This document shows, piece by piece, positions 11,517-29,870 of a DNA stretch of 64,000 nt. Both the position numbers and the translations under genes were made by a program. The DNA comes from Citrus sinensis. Its lineage: Eukaryota; Streptophyta; Magnoliopsida; Sapindales; Rutaceae. The notes under the pieces were generated by a model, which had not been told where the DNA came from, did not search any database, and saw nothing but the letters and a program-made list of their open reading frames with translations. The DNA lies in NCBI RefSeq assembly GCF_022201045.2, contig NC_068559.1, positions 22,761,501 through 22,825,500 on the forward strand, given 5' to 3'. How positions within the stretch are numbered: position 1 is the first letter of the stretch; each line of letters starts with the position of its first letter.

Positions 11517-11526
11517 CCTTCTTCAT

Positions 11527-12854
11527 TTTCGCTGCTGCTTGTGATTTTATGTGATTGATTTCCGAGTGTGTGTTCAAGTAGATGGATTGAATGGCAAGCT
11601 GAAAGCGGTAGGTATTTATAGAGTAGCGGGGCTAAATAAAGTTGGGAGTTGTGTGTCATGGCATAACTGAAGCAGTTACATTATTTTGGCTAGTTCTTTC
11701 AAAAGGATAATGAGGAAAGGCACCTGTGCTGGGCGATAACTATAAGCATAACCAACTCTATCTCTTGTGTCCTTTCTTGAGTAATCCTTGACAAATTTTC
11801 TTGAATACATTGCACATCACTATAAAAATTTTAATGCAACGCTCGTTCGATAATGATCTGTCAAATGGCGGATGGCAGGTTTAATGGGTCTTATAACCAG
11901 ACCTATAATCTTTTTATTTAAAATTTTTTAGGTCTCATTAATATTGGGTTAATAGTTTGCACACCCATCAAATTTGGCAATCAATATTATGCATAGGGCT
12001 CGTACATACATTTAAATGGGTTTAGTGTAACTGGGTGCTTTAGAATTTCTCACTCTTTTTGCCCATATATATGCAATACCAATACTCTATCTATTATGGC
12101 TGATTTGGCGGCATCATCATCATCATCATCATCATCATAATAAATAAATCTCCATAAATATGTAACTAAAAACCCAGTCTCGTGATATTATTTGGTTTAA
12201 AATAATAATAATAATAATTGGGCAGCTAGCTTTCAGACGACCAAATAATAAATCTGAACAATGAAATGTTACAATCTGTTGACATTAGTAAATTACAACT
12301 GAATCTATTATATATATATCGCCGGCTCTTTGCAGTGCGAAAATAATGATAATAATAAAAAAAACCAAAGCGCTTCAAAAATTGTCGTTGAAGACCCCTC
12401 ATTTGCTCTTATATATTGGACTCTTCCAGTTCCAGCATTAGCATAATAATTAACAAAATTCTAATACTTAAAAAATAAAATAAAAAAGATCCAAAGATGT
12501 AAATAAAAAACTGAGTGTTCTAATTTGTTTCTTCTATTATCCATTTTGAGCTTTGCAACCCAAGCCTCCAAGTGGAAGAGTGCTTTACGTCTTCTTGTGT
12601 CAAGTTGTTAATTGCCGGTTACGACTTAGGATAGGGAGAGACTAATTAAAAATCAAATTAAGAACTTCAAGTTTAATGCGACACATTCTAGAAACTGATC
12701 AAGAAATCTCAATACTAATACGTTATTTATTAAAGAGTCCCGTGGCCAAGTTTCATTACCACGAACGGAGTTATTAATATTGCTAGCCAAATGTGTCTGA
12801 GTTTTCGGATCTAAATGTGTCTGCTAGCAAATGACCCATATGTGTTATGAACTG
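11527..12854. other. Former LTP promoter and AT-rich intergenic DNA
   Basis: On the minus strand TATAAATA at 11620-11613 lies about 90 bases before the LTP start codon and is its likely TATA box. The remainder is non-coding. A (CAT)9 microsatellite lies at 12112-12138 and short AAT/TAA runs near 12205 and 12345. I see no gene. Confidence 0.5.
12112..12138 (+). repeat. (CAT)9 microsatellite
   Basis: Nine perfect CAT units, outside any gene. Confidence 0.9.
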
Positions 12855-13818
12855 TGCAACTATCCACTTCAACCATCCGGATGTTCAAGAAGCATTGGAC
12901 GCAAATGTAACCAAAATATCTTATCCATTGCTCCTTCGCAAGTAATTACTTTAGTCAATGTTTAAGCCTTAATTTGACATGCATAAAAATTATAATTAAT
13001 ATTCACAAAAGTTTCATTTATTTATATATATGTTGCTATAAATATTTGATTTAAGAATTGTGAGATGCAGTTAAAATGTTGGTCTGCGACTGAATTGTGA
13101 CTTTCTGGTTCTAATTTTAACATTTGTATTACGCAAGTGATCAGTACGTACAATCTAGTCTTACATCAATATTCCTAAGATGTACATCCGCATTAGAGAA
13201 GGTTCATATGTTTTGAAAATTCTTTATCTATTTTCTCTTGAACGTATCTTCTTCAGTCGTGAGGTGGGCAATGCTTGGAAGGACGACTCAACAGTTTCAA
13301 TTGTTCCACTCATCAAGAAACTTGTAGAAGAGGGAATTCGTATATGGATTTTCAGGTATGACTATATACGAAAAGATCAGAGTTAACCAGTTCATATTTA
13401 TTATGCTTTAAAACTAATTAAAAGATTCTATTTATTTTCGTTGTTATATATATTTTAGTAGAGATATGGATGGAAGAGTTCCAGGAACATCAACAAGATG
13501 CATATTGAAAAAGCTTGGATTAGACAAACGTACGTAGAGAGATACAATAATAATAATTTAGTGAACGACGTTACTTACGTTATAGTGATCGATACTGTCA
13601 TATATTATTGTCTTATTAATTAATCTGGACTGATCTTCAATTCCATTTTGCATTTTTTTCTTAGTCGATACAGATTGGAGGCTGAAGTGTAATTCATGAA
13701 GGCGTGACTTTTATAACGGTGAGGGGGGCAGGACACGCATGCCGTTCCTGCCTTTGCTCTAAAGCGTTATCTTCAACTCATGCATCGGACACTTTCTGGC
13801 CAATAAGAAATTGCCATC
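12855..13818 (+). pseudogene. Serine carboxypeptidase-like gene remnant (3' half)
   Basis: Four blocks match, in order, exons 7-10 of the intact SCPL gene at 15441-19155. About 12865-12930 encodes FNHPDVQEALDANVTKISYP, compared with [21 protein letters not shown]. About 13263-13355 encodes WKDDSTVSIVPLIKKL...GIRIWIF and still has a GT donor. About 13459-13535 encodes DMDGRVPGTSTRCILKKLGL after a TAG acceptor. About 13680-13818 retains EGVTFITVRGAGH, then shifts frame before the HFLANKKLP-like end. The region of the catalytic serine is absent and the last block has stops and frame changes. It is a decayed tandem copy of the next gene. Confidence 0.85.
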
Positions 13819-15440
13819 TGCTGTTTTTTAGGAACAGTTATGTTATGCAGGAATCTTAATTAAATTATAACCTTGAAGATTTTAATTTGTACCAACTTTT
13901 GGATTTCGAGTTTTGCCCCGTCGTGAGTATGTTTGTACTTAGATTGAAATATGAACCGAATCGACAACTCAACGAGAAGGGGACTAAATTTCAACAAATT
14001 TGGAACTAATTATATCGTATCAGTTTTAACTAATTATCCAAGGGGACTAAACATCTACCATTCTACCTTATGAAAATTTTTGAAGATCTTTTGGATTGAA
14101 ATCCCCTTCTTGTCCCTTACTGACTCATCCGCGATAACCAATATTGCATAAGATGGAGTTGTAGTGTATCTTACCAATCTAAATTGTTCAGGAAAACAAC
14201 GTTCATTACTCGTTGGTTTTCAAGAAAAACTGAGGCCCTTATCTACACATGCACGAACAATTGAACGTGCGAGACAAAAATGAAAAATAATACAAATGCT
14301 GTTAAGGTGGGTATTCATTTTCCATATTTGCAATAGTCTTGATTCTTGGTATACTTTCATACCATAATAAGTCTATTCTTACCATTATTATATGTAATAA
14401 TGGTCTTGATTCCTACCTTACTTGCATGATTGGATTATCCTAATTCTTAATCATAATCATTTCGCCTACCATAATGCTCATGAATCTTGTTGTAAGTGCA
14501 CGTCCTTATATTATTAATCTTTGCCATTTTTGTATGATATGTCCTCACCAATTGTTTCATGTCAAACATCTTTTTAAAATCTTCCAAAACGGGAGAAATT
14601 ATAGAATACATCTTGTGTATTACAATCAATTAATGCATTCTAGAATATATCTTGTGTATTACAACCAATTAATGCATGCATGACAGTTGTAATTGAATTT
14701 AATATAACTAGTACTTGCATGATGTGTTTTCAAAATAAATGCACACATGTCATAATATCATTTGTTTGTTGTATGACTGACGTGGTGTCTCCGATGTATT
14801 CTATAATTTCTCCCAAAACGGACATTATGAGAAACTATTTGGTATTCCCAATGTATACCCTCTCATTCGTCAGATTATAGCCGTGTGTATATCTTAATCA
14901 ATTATCAAAAAAGCATATAAAAACATGCGCGTGGCAAGCAACCAATACCACCGATACTAACTGACGTTTGATTTCAACGGTAAATGGATTACTTTTCAAG
15001 AAAGAAATCACAAAATCATAACAAGAAGGAATTATGACGGCAATGGAGTAGATCTTCTCGGTTCAACAGTTTCAATCCAAAGCAATTGACCAAGACTGCC
15101 CCTTTCTCCCATGTATATAGGATCTACAGAAATAAAAGATTCCAACTTTCTTTTTCGGTTTCCCCTTCATTTTCCATTAAAGCAAGAAATATCCCTAATC
15201 ATTCTCTCTGGCAAACTTCCAAAAATAGAGCAAATAGCAAGTTGAATCCAATATTTAATCTTTTTTTTCCCCTTTCAAATAAGGACACTACCAGCAATGT
15301 CACACATGATTCTTATCTGTACTTTGATTCTATGATCACCATATGTACAAATTAGCTAGCCGCATACATACATAGCCGGCCCTTAAGTGTATATAAATAT
15401 AGAGTCAAAACTGAAGAACTATTGGTTAATTATTTTATCA
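13819..15440. other. Intergenic DNA with small local repeats
   Basis: Non-coding spacer between the carboxypeptidase remnant and the intact gene. It contains the 39-bp tandem duplication at 14602-14679 and an inverted repeat (CAAAACGGGAGAAATTATAG near 14585 and its complement near 14800-14822). No credible gene; the region just left of 15441 must hold the SCPL promoter. Confidence 0.5.
14602..14679. repeat. Two 39-bp tandem units
   Basis: Both units begin TAGAATAYATCTTGTGTATT and differ at only a few positions. An inverted copy of the sequence just left of unit 1 occurs about 200 bp further on. Confidence 0.8.
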
Positions 15441-19155
<3,715 letters not shown>

Positions 19156-19631
19156 TACATACAATTTTCTTTTTTCAATTATTGATTTTTAGACAAGTCT
19201 AAATTTAATGTCCTTAATAAGTAATTGGGATAGAAAATTTCATTTTAATTTAATGAAAATGTGTTTCAGAACAGAGTAGCTGGGCAAAGCACAGAAAAGA
19301 AAATGACATTTCGTTACATGAAATTGGTGTACTTTGAGCTTGTGAGCCAAGTAATCCAAGCAATTACACGCAAGCCACACAGAGAAAGTGTGAAATAAAG
19401 TTCAATTTTCATAATATTAATCAAAAGAATAAAGCAATTATCTAAGCCTCTCACATAACCAAGCAGAACATTCTCATCTAGCTTACAATTGCAATCAATC
19501 AAAATATTGCTCTCAATGTCACAGAAAAATAGCAGCTCAGGAGGAAAATGGGACCTCTTGTAAGCAGCAGCCTCTTTGTTAAACATGAAGGGTTGAGTTT
19601 CTCCTTCTAATTAGTGCTGGTGTGAAGCTAC
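19156..19631. other. Convergent 3' flanks of SCPL and HEMC
   Basis: Short spacer between the two convergent genes. It should hold both 3' UTRs. No coding signal of its own. Confidence 0.5.
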
Positions 19632-23082
<3,451 letters not shown>

Positions 23083-24519
23083 TGACACACAACAACAATG
23101 ATGACTGCCCAGTATCAGAAACAGAGACGGGGACAGACAGTGTGCTAATTATTTATGAAAGAAGAAAAGAAGAAAGCGAGTTAGAAGTGGAGATTGGTAA
23201 TGTTTTCGCTTCAAGGGATGGCCTGCGAAACCTCGGCTGGATAGGATAATAGATTACACTTGATACAATAACATCTGGATCCTTCTTTTTTACAGAAATA
23301 ACAAAAAGGCAAACGGTTAGCTCTTTATCCTATGCAGGTCCTTTAAGAATCTAGAATTCAAGATAAAGGAAATGGTAGTATAATTTTTCCGATGAAAGGA
23401 GGGTGTACTCTTTTAGTTTTTTTTTTCAAAATTAATTTATTTTTTGGGTTAAGCTCAAAAAAAAAAATAATCTCCTCATTTTATAAATAAAGAATGAAGA
23501 TTTTTTTTAATAAAATATATGTAATTAAACAATATTAAAATTTATCGATTATTTATTCATTTGATTTATTTTTTAGGCCGAAATAAAAAATAACAATCTT
23601 CATTTAAATAGTATATTTTCATCCTTACATGCTATTGTACATTTTTAAAAACATAATATCGGTTAAAGTTTCGTTTTGCCTCTCCATTCTGAATGGCTTA
23701 TTCCCATTAACATTGATTAAAGGCACAACGACAATGACCCGCATGAAAATAAAATAAAAATTAAGTCCTTGACTATGATTATTTCAAAAGTTAGGGACCA
23801 AATATTACTACCCCGATTGCATTATTATTATTATAAGATTTTTTATCCTGTGCGGTTTGTTGCGAATTTTATATGTATTCTTGCATTTACCACAGCCGTC
23901 GACATTAGACGAACGGTCCTGATGCTTTTGAGAGGGATCATGTCATTCGGCCATTTTCAACTCTTCCCAGTACGCTGTCGTTAAAGAAAAGTTGTTTGTT
24001 CTTCCACCTTTATTTCACTTGGCTTGGCTGCCCATGTTTTGGAAGGGATTAGATTAATTTTTGTCCCACATTTATTTATTTATTTATTCAAGAATTTCTG
24101 CACGATCAGGACCTTATTTTATTTATCAATACATTTTATTGTACTACAATTTTGGGATATTAAAAGTGCTGACAGCTTGATTTGCTATTATTATAATCAT
24201 GAACTCATCGTCACCATCATTGCAACTTGTATCGTCTGATTTAAGCAACTGCACAGTCATCATCATCAGTTCACCACTGTAAAAGTGTTGAAAGCAATAA
24301 GGGTAAGAAAAGACCATGAAGGCCTCAGTTCAGAACAGGTCACCATTCTTATTGATCACCAGGCAATTAATTTCCGGTTAATATCATACAAGCAAACCTT
24401 TGATTTATCCAAATATAGGAGGTCTTATGGTCGTTAGCGTGACAGCCAAGCCATGTTACAGGTGTCATTTAGATTTGGTATATATGTATGGTGATGTGAT
24501 TTTGCCTTTCAGGATGTTG
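23083..24519. other. HEMC 5' flank and AT-rich spacer
   Basis: Upstream of the HEMC start codon (promoter side), then AT-rich DNA up to the first miR169 repeat unit. Frames seen here lack codon structure or homology that I recognise. No gene called. Confidence 0.5.
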
Positions 24520-25781
24520 TGCAATTCAAGCTCAGATTCAACAAGGAAGTAAGCACAGAATGGGTTCGACTGGGCAGATATCTGCAGGTCAACTTGTGTA
24601 TAACATTTGGTTATAATACCACCCCAGATTCACTTTGCTCAAATAGCTGTAATTCATATTGGAATGCACATTTGGTGAACATAATTGTATAGATTGCTTC
24701 AACAAGGCAATTAAAAACTGATTTTACTCCACTTCTGAAGAATATTGACCATTGATGCAGAACATTGGCTCCCCTCCCTGATGTACTTTTATATCTAGGG
24801 GCACAGTTACAAAACTGTTTCTAATTCAGCCACAATTTGTCATTGTCAAGCTAAAACTTTCTGGACACTTGTTCAGATTTATTGATGCTATAACTTGTTG
24901 TATTATCATTCTTATTCCTTTGAGTTGACTATATAGAAGCCAATCTGAATCAGCTGCATATTTTGACCCTAATCCAAATCAGGAAGGAAGCACAAAAATC
25001 TAGTAAAGATGAATACGGAATTCCATCACTAAAGTTCTTGGTATCATGTATAGTCAATGCCCTCGCCATTAGGAAAGAATATGGATTTATAGTGTTTTGG
25101 GGTTTCATCTCTTATCCAAAACCTGACTTCTTTTTATATTCTGGGAACATTTTAGCCATTGTTGCCAGACTATTTTCCTCACATATAAATGGCAAATACG
25201 AAAATTTGGAAATTAGTTTTCTCTCTCGAGATCCTTTATCATCAACTGTCATCAAATGCCTTTTAGCATATTGTTAGTTTGTGGGAGAAAAGCCATATAC
25301 ATATAAGTTCTAATTCTTAGTGAAGGCAATAAAACCATAGTTGTGAACTACTGCATTGTCATTGTTAGAGCAATATAGGATAAATAGGAACCACCTGGTT
25401 ATCATGTGTACAAGGAAAATATTATAACAGCAGCAGATGAATTGAATCTTGGATGTATAGCCAACCATAGTACATCCTCAATTTGGAGAAGATAGTGGTT
25501 TGGTTATGTGTCATCTAATAGGAAATGTCTGGTGGAAAAGCAAGTTAGCCTGTGCTGAATTGAGGACTTTATGAACTTTCCTTTGTTAAAAATCCTGATA
25601 CCATTTTTGGATTTGGGTCCCTGAAAGTCTCAATTATGGAGAATATATTCACTTTGGCAAGCTTGGTGATACTGACTGCTGGACAAAAAATACTAGGAAA
25701 AAGAGTCATAAATTTGACAATTTGATGGCAACTTATTGATTTTTCCGATCTGCCTCCGATTTGTACAGTTCTATCACCAGC

Positions 25782-25790
25782 TATATATAG
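25782..25790 (+). promoter_or_regulatory. TATA box of the first miR169 unit
   Basis: TATATATAG lies in the block TCTATCACCAGCTATATATA that is conserved before each hairpin, about 70 bp upstream of the stem. It is the likely core promoter of a pol II primary transcript. Confidence 0.55.
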
Positions 25791-25851
25791 AGGCTTAAAA
25801 GCACAGTATTGACATCCAATTATATCAAATCATAGGAAAAGTTCAGAGGAA

Positions 25852-26030
25852 GAGTAGCCTAACATGAAGATAAAGAGTCTTGGTTGGCAGCCAAGAATGA
25901 CTTGCCTTGCTTCTACAGAAAGGTCTCCAGTTTAAGTTACATTTAGATAGGAAGAATCCCTTGTGAAGGTTACAAGGCAAGTCATTTTTGGCTACTTGAC
26001 AGGCTCTTATTATTCATGCTAGGCTTTCTC
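25852..26030 (+). ncRNA. MIR169: MIR169 hairpin 1
   Basis: The 5' arm contains CAGCCAAGAATGACTTGCCT, starting at 25888. The 3' arm at 25976-25996 (GGCAAGTCATTTTTGGCTAC) is its near-complement. The stem extends well outwards: GAGTAGCCTAACATGAAG at the base pairs with TTCATGCTAGGCTTTCTC. miR169 sits on the 5' arm and targets NF-YA (HAP2) transcripts; that is family knowledge. One base differs from the classic CAGCCAAGGATGACTTGCC core. Confidence 0.88.
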
Positions 26031-27139
26031 TTCTTCCACAACCACTTCAGATCATTTCTCCGCTTGTTGCACAATCAACATTTTGTATCATTTGAGCATG
26101 CGTGCTAGCTTGCATACACGAATTGTGAAATATATAAGTACAAATTTTGATAATTTATTAATTTCAGGCACAGATATTTAATAATAGCTTGGATGAGTTA
26201 ATTTTTCCTTTTTATTTATTTTTCTTTTTTTCATTTGTGGTACTGAGACATCATTGCTTGCTTCATTTATTTATTACTATGAAGCTTTACAGCAAAAATT
26301 AAATGACTAGAGCACGAAGTGATGAATCGAAGATGAGCCATGAAGTTTCAATTTAATTGAATGGAGTCAATTCCCAGTATAGACTGTAAGTTTCTATGTA
26401 AAGACAAGTGAAGAAGCCAGCGGACTCGTGCATACTTTGATGAAGAGAATATGTTATAATTTTGGGGTAAAATGTCAAAACTTTAAAGTTATAAGGCCGA
26501 ATCACAGCCTAAAAAAAACGTAATTTAAAAGACATTTATTATTTTCTTCCAGTTCACTAGTCAGATTGTATCTGTCATGCATGCACATAGAGCAAGAACC
26601 AGTCATTTTGATTGTTATATAGACGAAGGTGTTTGATAAAATGAAATAGGTGTTTGGCAAATTGTCTCAGTGAGCAACCCCTCCATCTACCATCGTCATC
26701 AAGTTACATGAACTGATAAAAGGCAATTGATAAGCAAACGAAGAACAGTTGACAAGTCAGGTGACTCAGCAATTGATAAAGAATGCTCCAGAGCATGCAA
26801 TTGAATATAAAGCTAGAGGCTGGAATGAAGACAAATGGAGCTGCACTTAACAGAAGGACAATCACAGCAACTGTTACATCAAAGTCACAATGTCCCACAT
26901 AGGATCAATTTACAGCTGTGTATAGTACAATATCACTCATCTTGGTCAGCAAAAACAGTTTGTGTGTTGTGTGTGTCTGTGTGTGTATTCAAGAAGAAAT
27001 GAAAATATAGCGTGTTGTGCAATTCTTTGTTCATTTACTTTGCTACGTCTAAGATTTTTACTTTGATATTTAAAATAAGACGAATTTGGCTCTGATTTGA
27101 TGATATTTTACAGATTTTGTACCACGTGTTATAACAATG

Positions 27140-27275
27140 AACAGTGAAGATCCGATTAGCCAAGATGGATACTGCCTTCGAATTACCAAGATACTTCTAA
27201 AAATCTTCCTTGTAGCTATAGTAAGAAGGCAAGTCATTCTTGGCTACCAAGCAAGGCTTTTCATCTTATTTTTAG
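27140..27275 (-). ncRNA. MIR169: MIR169 hairpin 2, opposite strand
   Basis: Read on the minus strand, TAGCCAAGAATGACTTGCC (plus complement 27228-27248) is followed by a loop and then GGCAGTATCCATCTTGGCTA (plus complement 27157-27177). The loop-proximal sequence (GCTACAAGGAA) matches the plus-strand hairpin at 33511. That fixes the orientation: this is an inverted copy with a canonical mature region on the 5' arm. The star arm has a mispaired centre, so processing may be weak. A transcript from the + strand could also fold. Confidence 0.7.
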
Positions 27276-28753
27276 GCTATTCTATTTGTACGGGTATGGA
27301 AAAGGGGCTCTGAAATTCATGCTTTAGTTGGATGCCAGTATTGTGTTTCAAAGTCTCTATTTCTAGCGGACGAAAGAATATAGATCAGATGTAGATGAGT
27401 AGATCGTCCACAAATTATTTCGTTGTTTCTATTTGATTTAACTCATTTATGCCTATTTTTCCTCAACACTTTTTCTATCATTATTAAGCTTAGCAATTTG
27501 GAATATAATCTTTTACAATGATGTATCATATTTGGCTGTGACAGTCATGATTCACTCTGCTCAATTTAGCTGTAATTTGATATCGGACTGCACATTTGGT
27601 AAACCAAATTTTATGCAGGACATTGCTTCAACAGAGGATGTTTATGAAGAATTAATATTGACCATCACTAGACGCTGGCAAACTCTGCTAGATGACTTTC
27701 AAGTTTTGAGAAAATGGTTTTATTAACATAAGTAGTCGTAAATATTAGAAGACCACGTTGATTCAGCCACAGTTTGCAACTGTCAAGCTAAAAAATTTGC
27801 ACACCCTTGTTCAAATTGATGCTAAAACTTGTTGTCCATTTCGGCCCTTTCCATTTGAGTTGACGATATATCCATTTGAGCCATTGGACTTAGCTGGATA
27901 TTGGCCCTATTCCAATTTAGGAACGAAGCACATAATCTAACAGAGGAATGTGGAATCACTAAGGTTCTTGGGCATCATGTAAAGTCAATGCCTTTGCCAT
28001 CTAAACAAATTGGTTTCATAGTGTTTTCAGATTTCATCTCTTGTCCTTTTTTTCTTCTTGGAAGTTTTTAGCCATTGTTATGTACTATTTTCCTCAAACG
28101 TAAATGGCAAATAAGAAAATTTGGAAATTGTTGTTTCTTTCTTTTGCAGATACTTTATTATCGGTACCTGGCTTTGGTGATAAAATGCCATCAACGATAT
28201 TGTTAGTTCTTAATATAAAGGCAATAAAGCAATTAATAGTTGTAAATTAAATGAACTGTCATAGTTAAAGCAATATAGGCTGAATTGGAATCAACAGGTT
28301 ATCCTCAGTGAAGCAAGCAAAATCAGATTAATTCACCAGGTGTACATGTCAAATCAATTATAGGAGCAGAGGATGCCTGGTTGTCACATACAACTCACCA
28401 TGTATATAACACATCCTCAATTTGGAGAAACTGGAGGTTTGATTGTGTACATGTCTTATTGGAAATTTCTGGCGAATTTAATAAGGGATTTGGCCTGTGC
28501 TGAATTTAAACTTCATGGATTTTCAAAAATCTTGATTAGCACTTTTGGCAGGAAGGGGTACAAGACCATCAAGCAATAATATATTCCATATTTGGGTCCT
28601 TCTCAATTATAAAGATTATAATCACTATGGTATGCTTGGTGATACCATTGCTGGACAAAAAATACAAGGAAAAACAGTCATAAATCATGCAATTTGGTGG
28701 CAACCTATTGATTTTTCCGATCTGCATCCGATTTGTACTGTTCTATCACCAGC

Positions 28754-28761
28754 TATAAATA
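28754..28761 (+). promoter_or_regulatory. TATA box of the second miR169 unit
   Basis: TATAAATA in the same conserved block (TCTATCACCAGCTATAAATA) as in the first unit, about 65 bp before the stem. Confidence 0.55.
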
Positions 28762-28824
28762 AAGGCTTCAGAACGCAGTATTGTCCTCCAATTATATCAA
28801 AGCATAAAAGAAGTTCAGCGGAAG

Positions 28825-29000
28825 AGTAGCCTAACATGAAGATGAAGAGTCTTGTTTGACAGCCATGAATGACTTGCCTTGCTTCCTAAGAAAGGTCTCA
28901 AGATTAGCTAACATTTAACCAGAAGAATCCTTGTGAAAGTTACAAGGCAAGTCATCTTTGGCTGGTTGACAGGCTCTTATTATTCATGCTAGGCTTTCTC
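28825..29000 (+). ncRNA. MIR169: MIR169 hairpin 3
   Basis: The 5' arm carries CAGCCATGAATGACTTGCCT from 28860. The 3' arm at 28946-28966 reads GGCAAGTCATCTTTGGCTGG. The flanks (GAGTAGCCTAACATGAAG; TTCATGCTAGGCTTTCTC) pair as in hairpin 1, of which it is a tandem duplicate. The mature region has an A-to-T change in the seed-proximal part (CCATGAA), which may alter target choice. Confidence 0.82.
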
Positions 29001-29062
29001 TTCTTCCACAAGCACTTCAAATTATTGCTCTGCCTGTTGCCTGTTTCCTTCAATTAGCTATC

Positions 29063-29130
29063 GTGCAGTCACCTTGGCTAAGCTGACTAACTCTCTTTTC
29101 ATTCAAGGCTTTTCTTGTCTCCCAAGCACT
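29063..29130 (+). ncRNA. Orphan 3' arm of a lost MIR169 hairpin
   Basis: GTGCAGTCACCTTGGCTAAG at 29063, followed by CTGACTAACTCTCTTTTCAT, matches the 3' arm and flank of hairpin 6 (31651-31700). No partner arm precedes it. A second hairpin probably existed here, as in the third unit, and lost its 5' arm by deletion. Confidence 0.6.
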
Positions 29131-29722
29131 ACAGAGAATAAAAATTTGTATGTAATTAATTGATCGTGTGAAATATAATGATAATAGATTAATTCGAGAT
29201 ATTGATTTTTCCAGTATATTAATAGCTTGGTTCCTTCTTTGGTAATTGTAGGGATGAGGCGCAAGCTTTTCTTGGTTCCTTAATTTATTTATGGAGCTTG
29301 CATAAGAAATGACTAGAGCCTGCATGAAGTGATGATTGAAGAGCTGTAAGAGTAAATTGAAGCAGTCTAAAGAAAATGCTTCTATCTCTGAGTGCAAAGA
29401 GAACAAGTGATGAAGAACAAATATGTGTGTCTCTGTGTGTGTGTATTAAGGCTTGTATGCAAATTTGTACTCATAGGCATCGACTTTTGAGTTCTGCCCT
29501 TTTTTATACTCACTTTCAACATTTAATGTGTTTAAAAGGATCTCCAAAATATTGAATTCTTTTCATTTATTATCTTTTGTTCATTTGTATAAATTTAGCT
29601 TTGTCATTTTAAGATAAACAATAATGAAAGCATAATTTTATCCAACAGTTTTTATCTCTACTATAAAATGTGCGATAGTGATACAATGAAGTTATACTTG
29701 TGGAGAAAAGCAAGCGTAGGGT

Positions 29723-29870
29723 GAGTAATAAGAGCCTGTCGAGTTAGCCAAGATATGACTGCCTTTGAATTACTTAGCTAAGCTACATGCATGCGTTTAA
29801 AACAAATTCTTGTAGCTGCCATAGTAGCAAGGCAAGTCATTCTTAGCTCATAAACAAGGCACTTCATCCT
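29723..29870 (-). ncRNA. MIR169: MIR169 hairpin 4, opposite strand, diverged
   Basis: Minus strand: GAGCTAAGAATGACTTGCCT (plus complement near 29830-29849) pairs with GGCAGTCATATCTTGGCTAA (plus complement 29744-29764). The 3' flank on the minus strand, AACTCGACAGGCTCTTATTA, matches the 3' flank of the plus-strand hairpins, which confirms the orientation. Mature region: AGCTAAG replaces AGCCAAG, so target recognition may be weakened or changed. Confidence 0.65.

Larger units (their letters stand above)
5806..11526 (-). pseudogene. Type-1 non-specific lipid transfer protein, broken twice
   Basis: Start codon at 11526-11524; the first ten bases of the coding sequence lie right of an LTR element and the rest continues at 6160-5806. 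Without the insert the frame gives a hydrophobic signal peptide (KKGGAVISMLVVVFAMVQLL) and a mature protein beginning AITCGQVDSS. It has the LTP1 cysteine order (C, C, CC, CxC, C, C) and the ATTPTTADRR-type core. Two lesions are visible in this host gene: the retrotransposon sits after codon 4, and the second cysteine of the CC pair is a TGA stop (plus-strand TCA at 5992-5994). The last codons before the TGA at 5806 contain AA|GTGAGT, so a small terminal exon downstream, usual in this family, is possible. A TATAAATA box lies upstream. Intact family members shuttle lipids in the apoplast; this one should be non-functional. Confidence 0.9.

Noticed and set aside
24430-24470. GACAGCCAAGCCATG near 24450 as another miR169
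   Set aside because: Only the first 8-9 bases match; no GACTTGCC and no complementary arm nearby.
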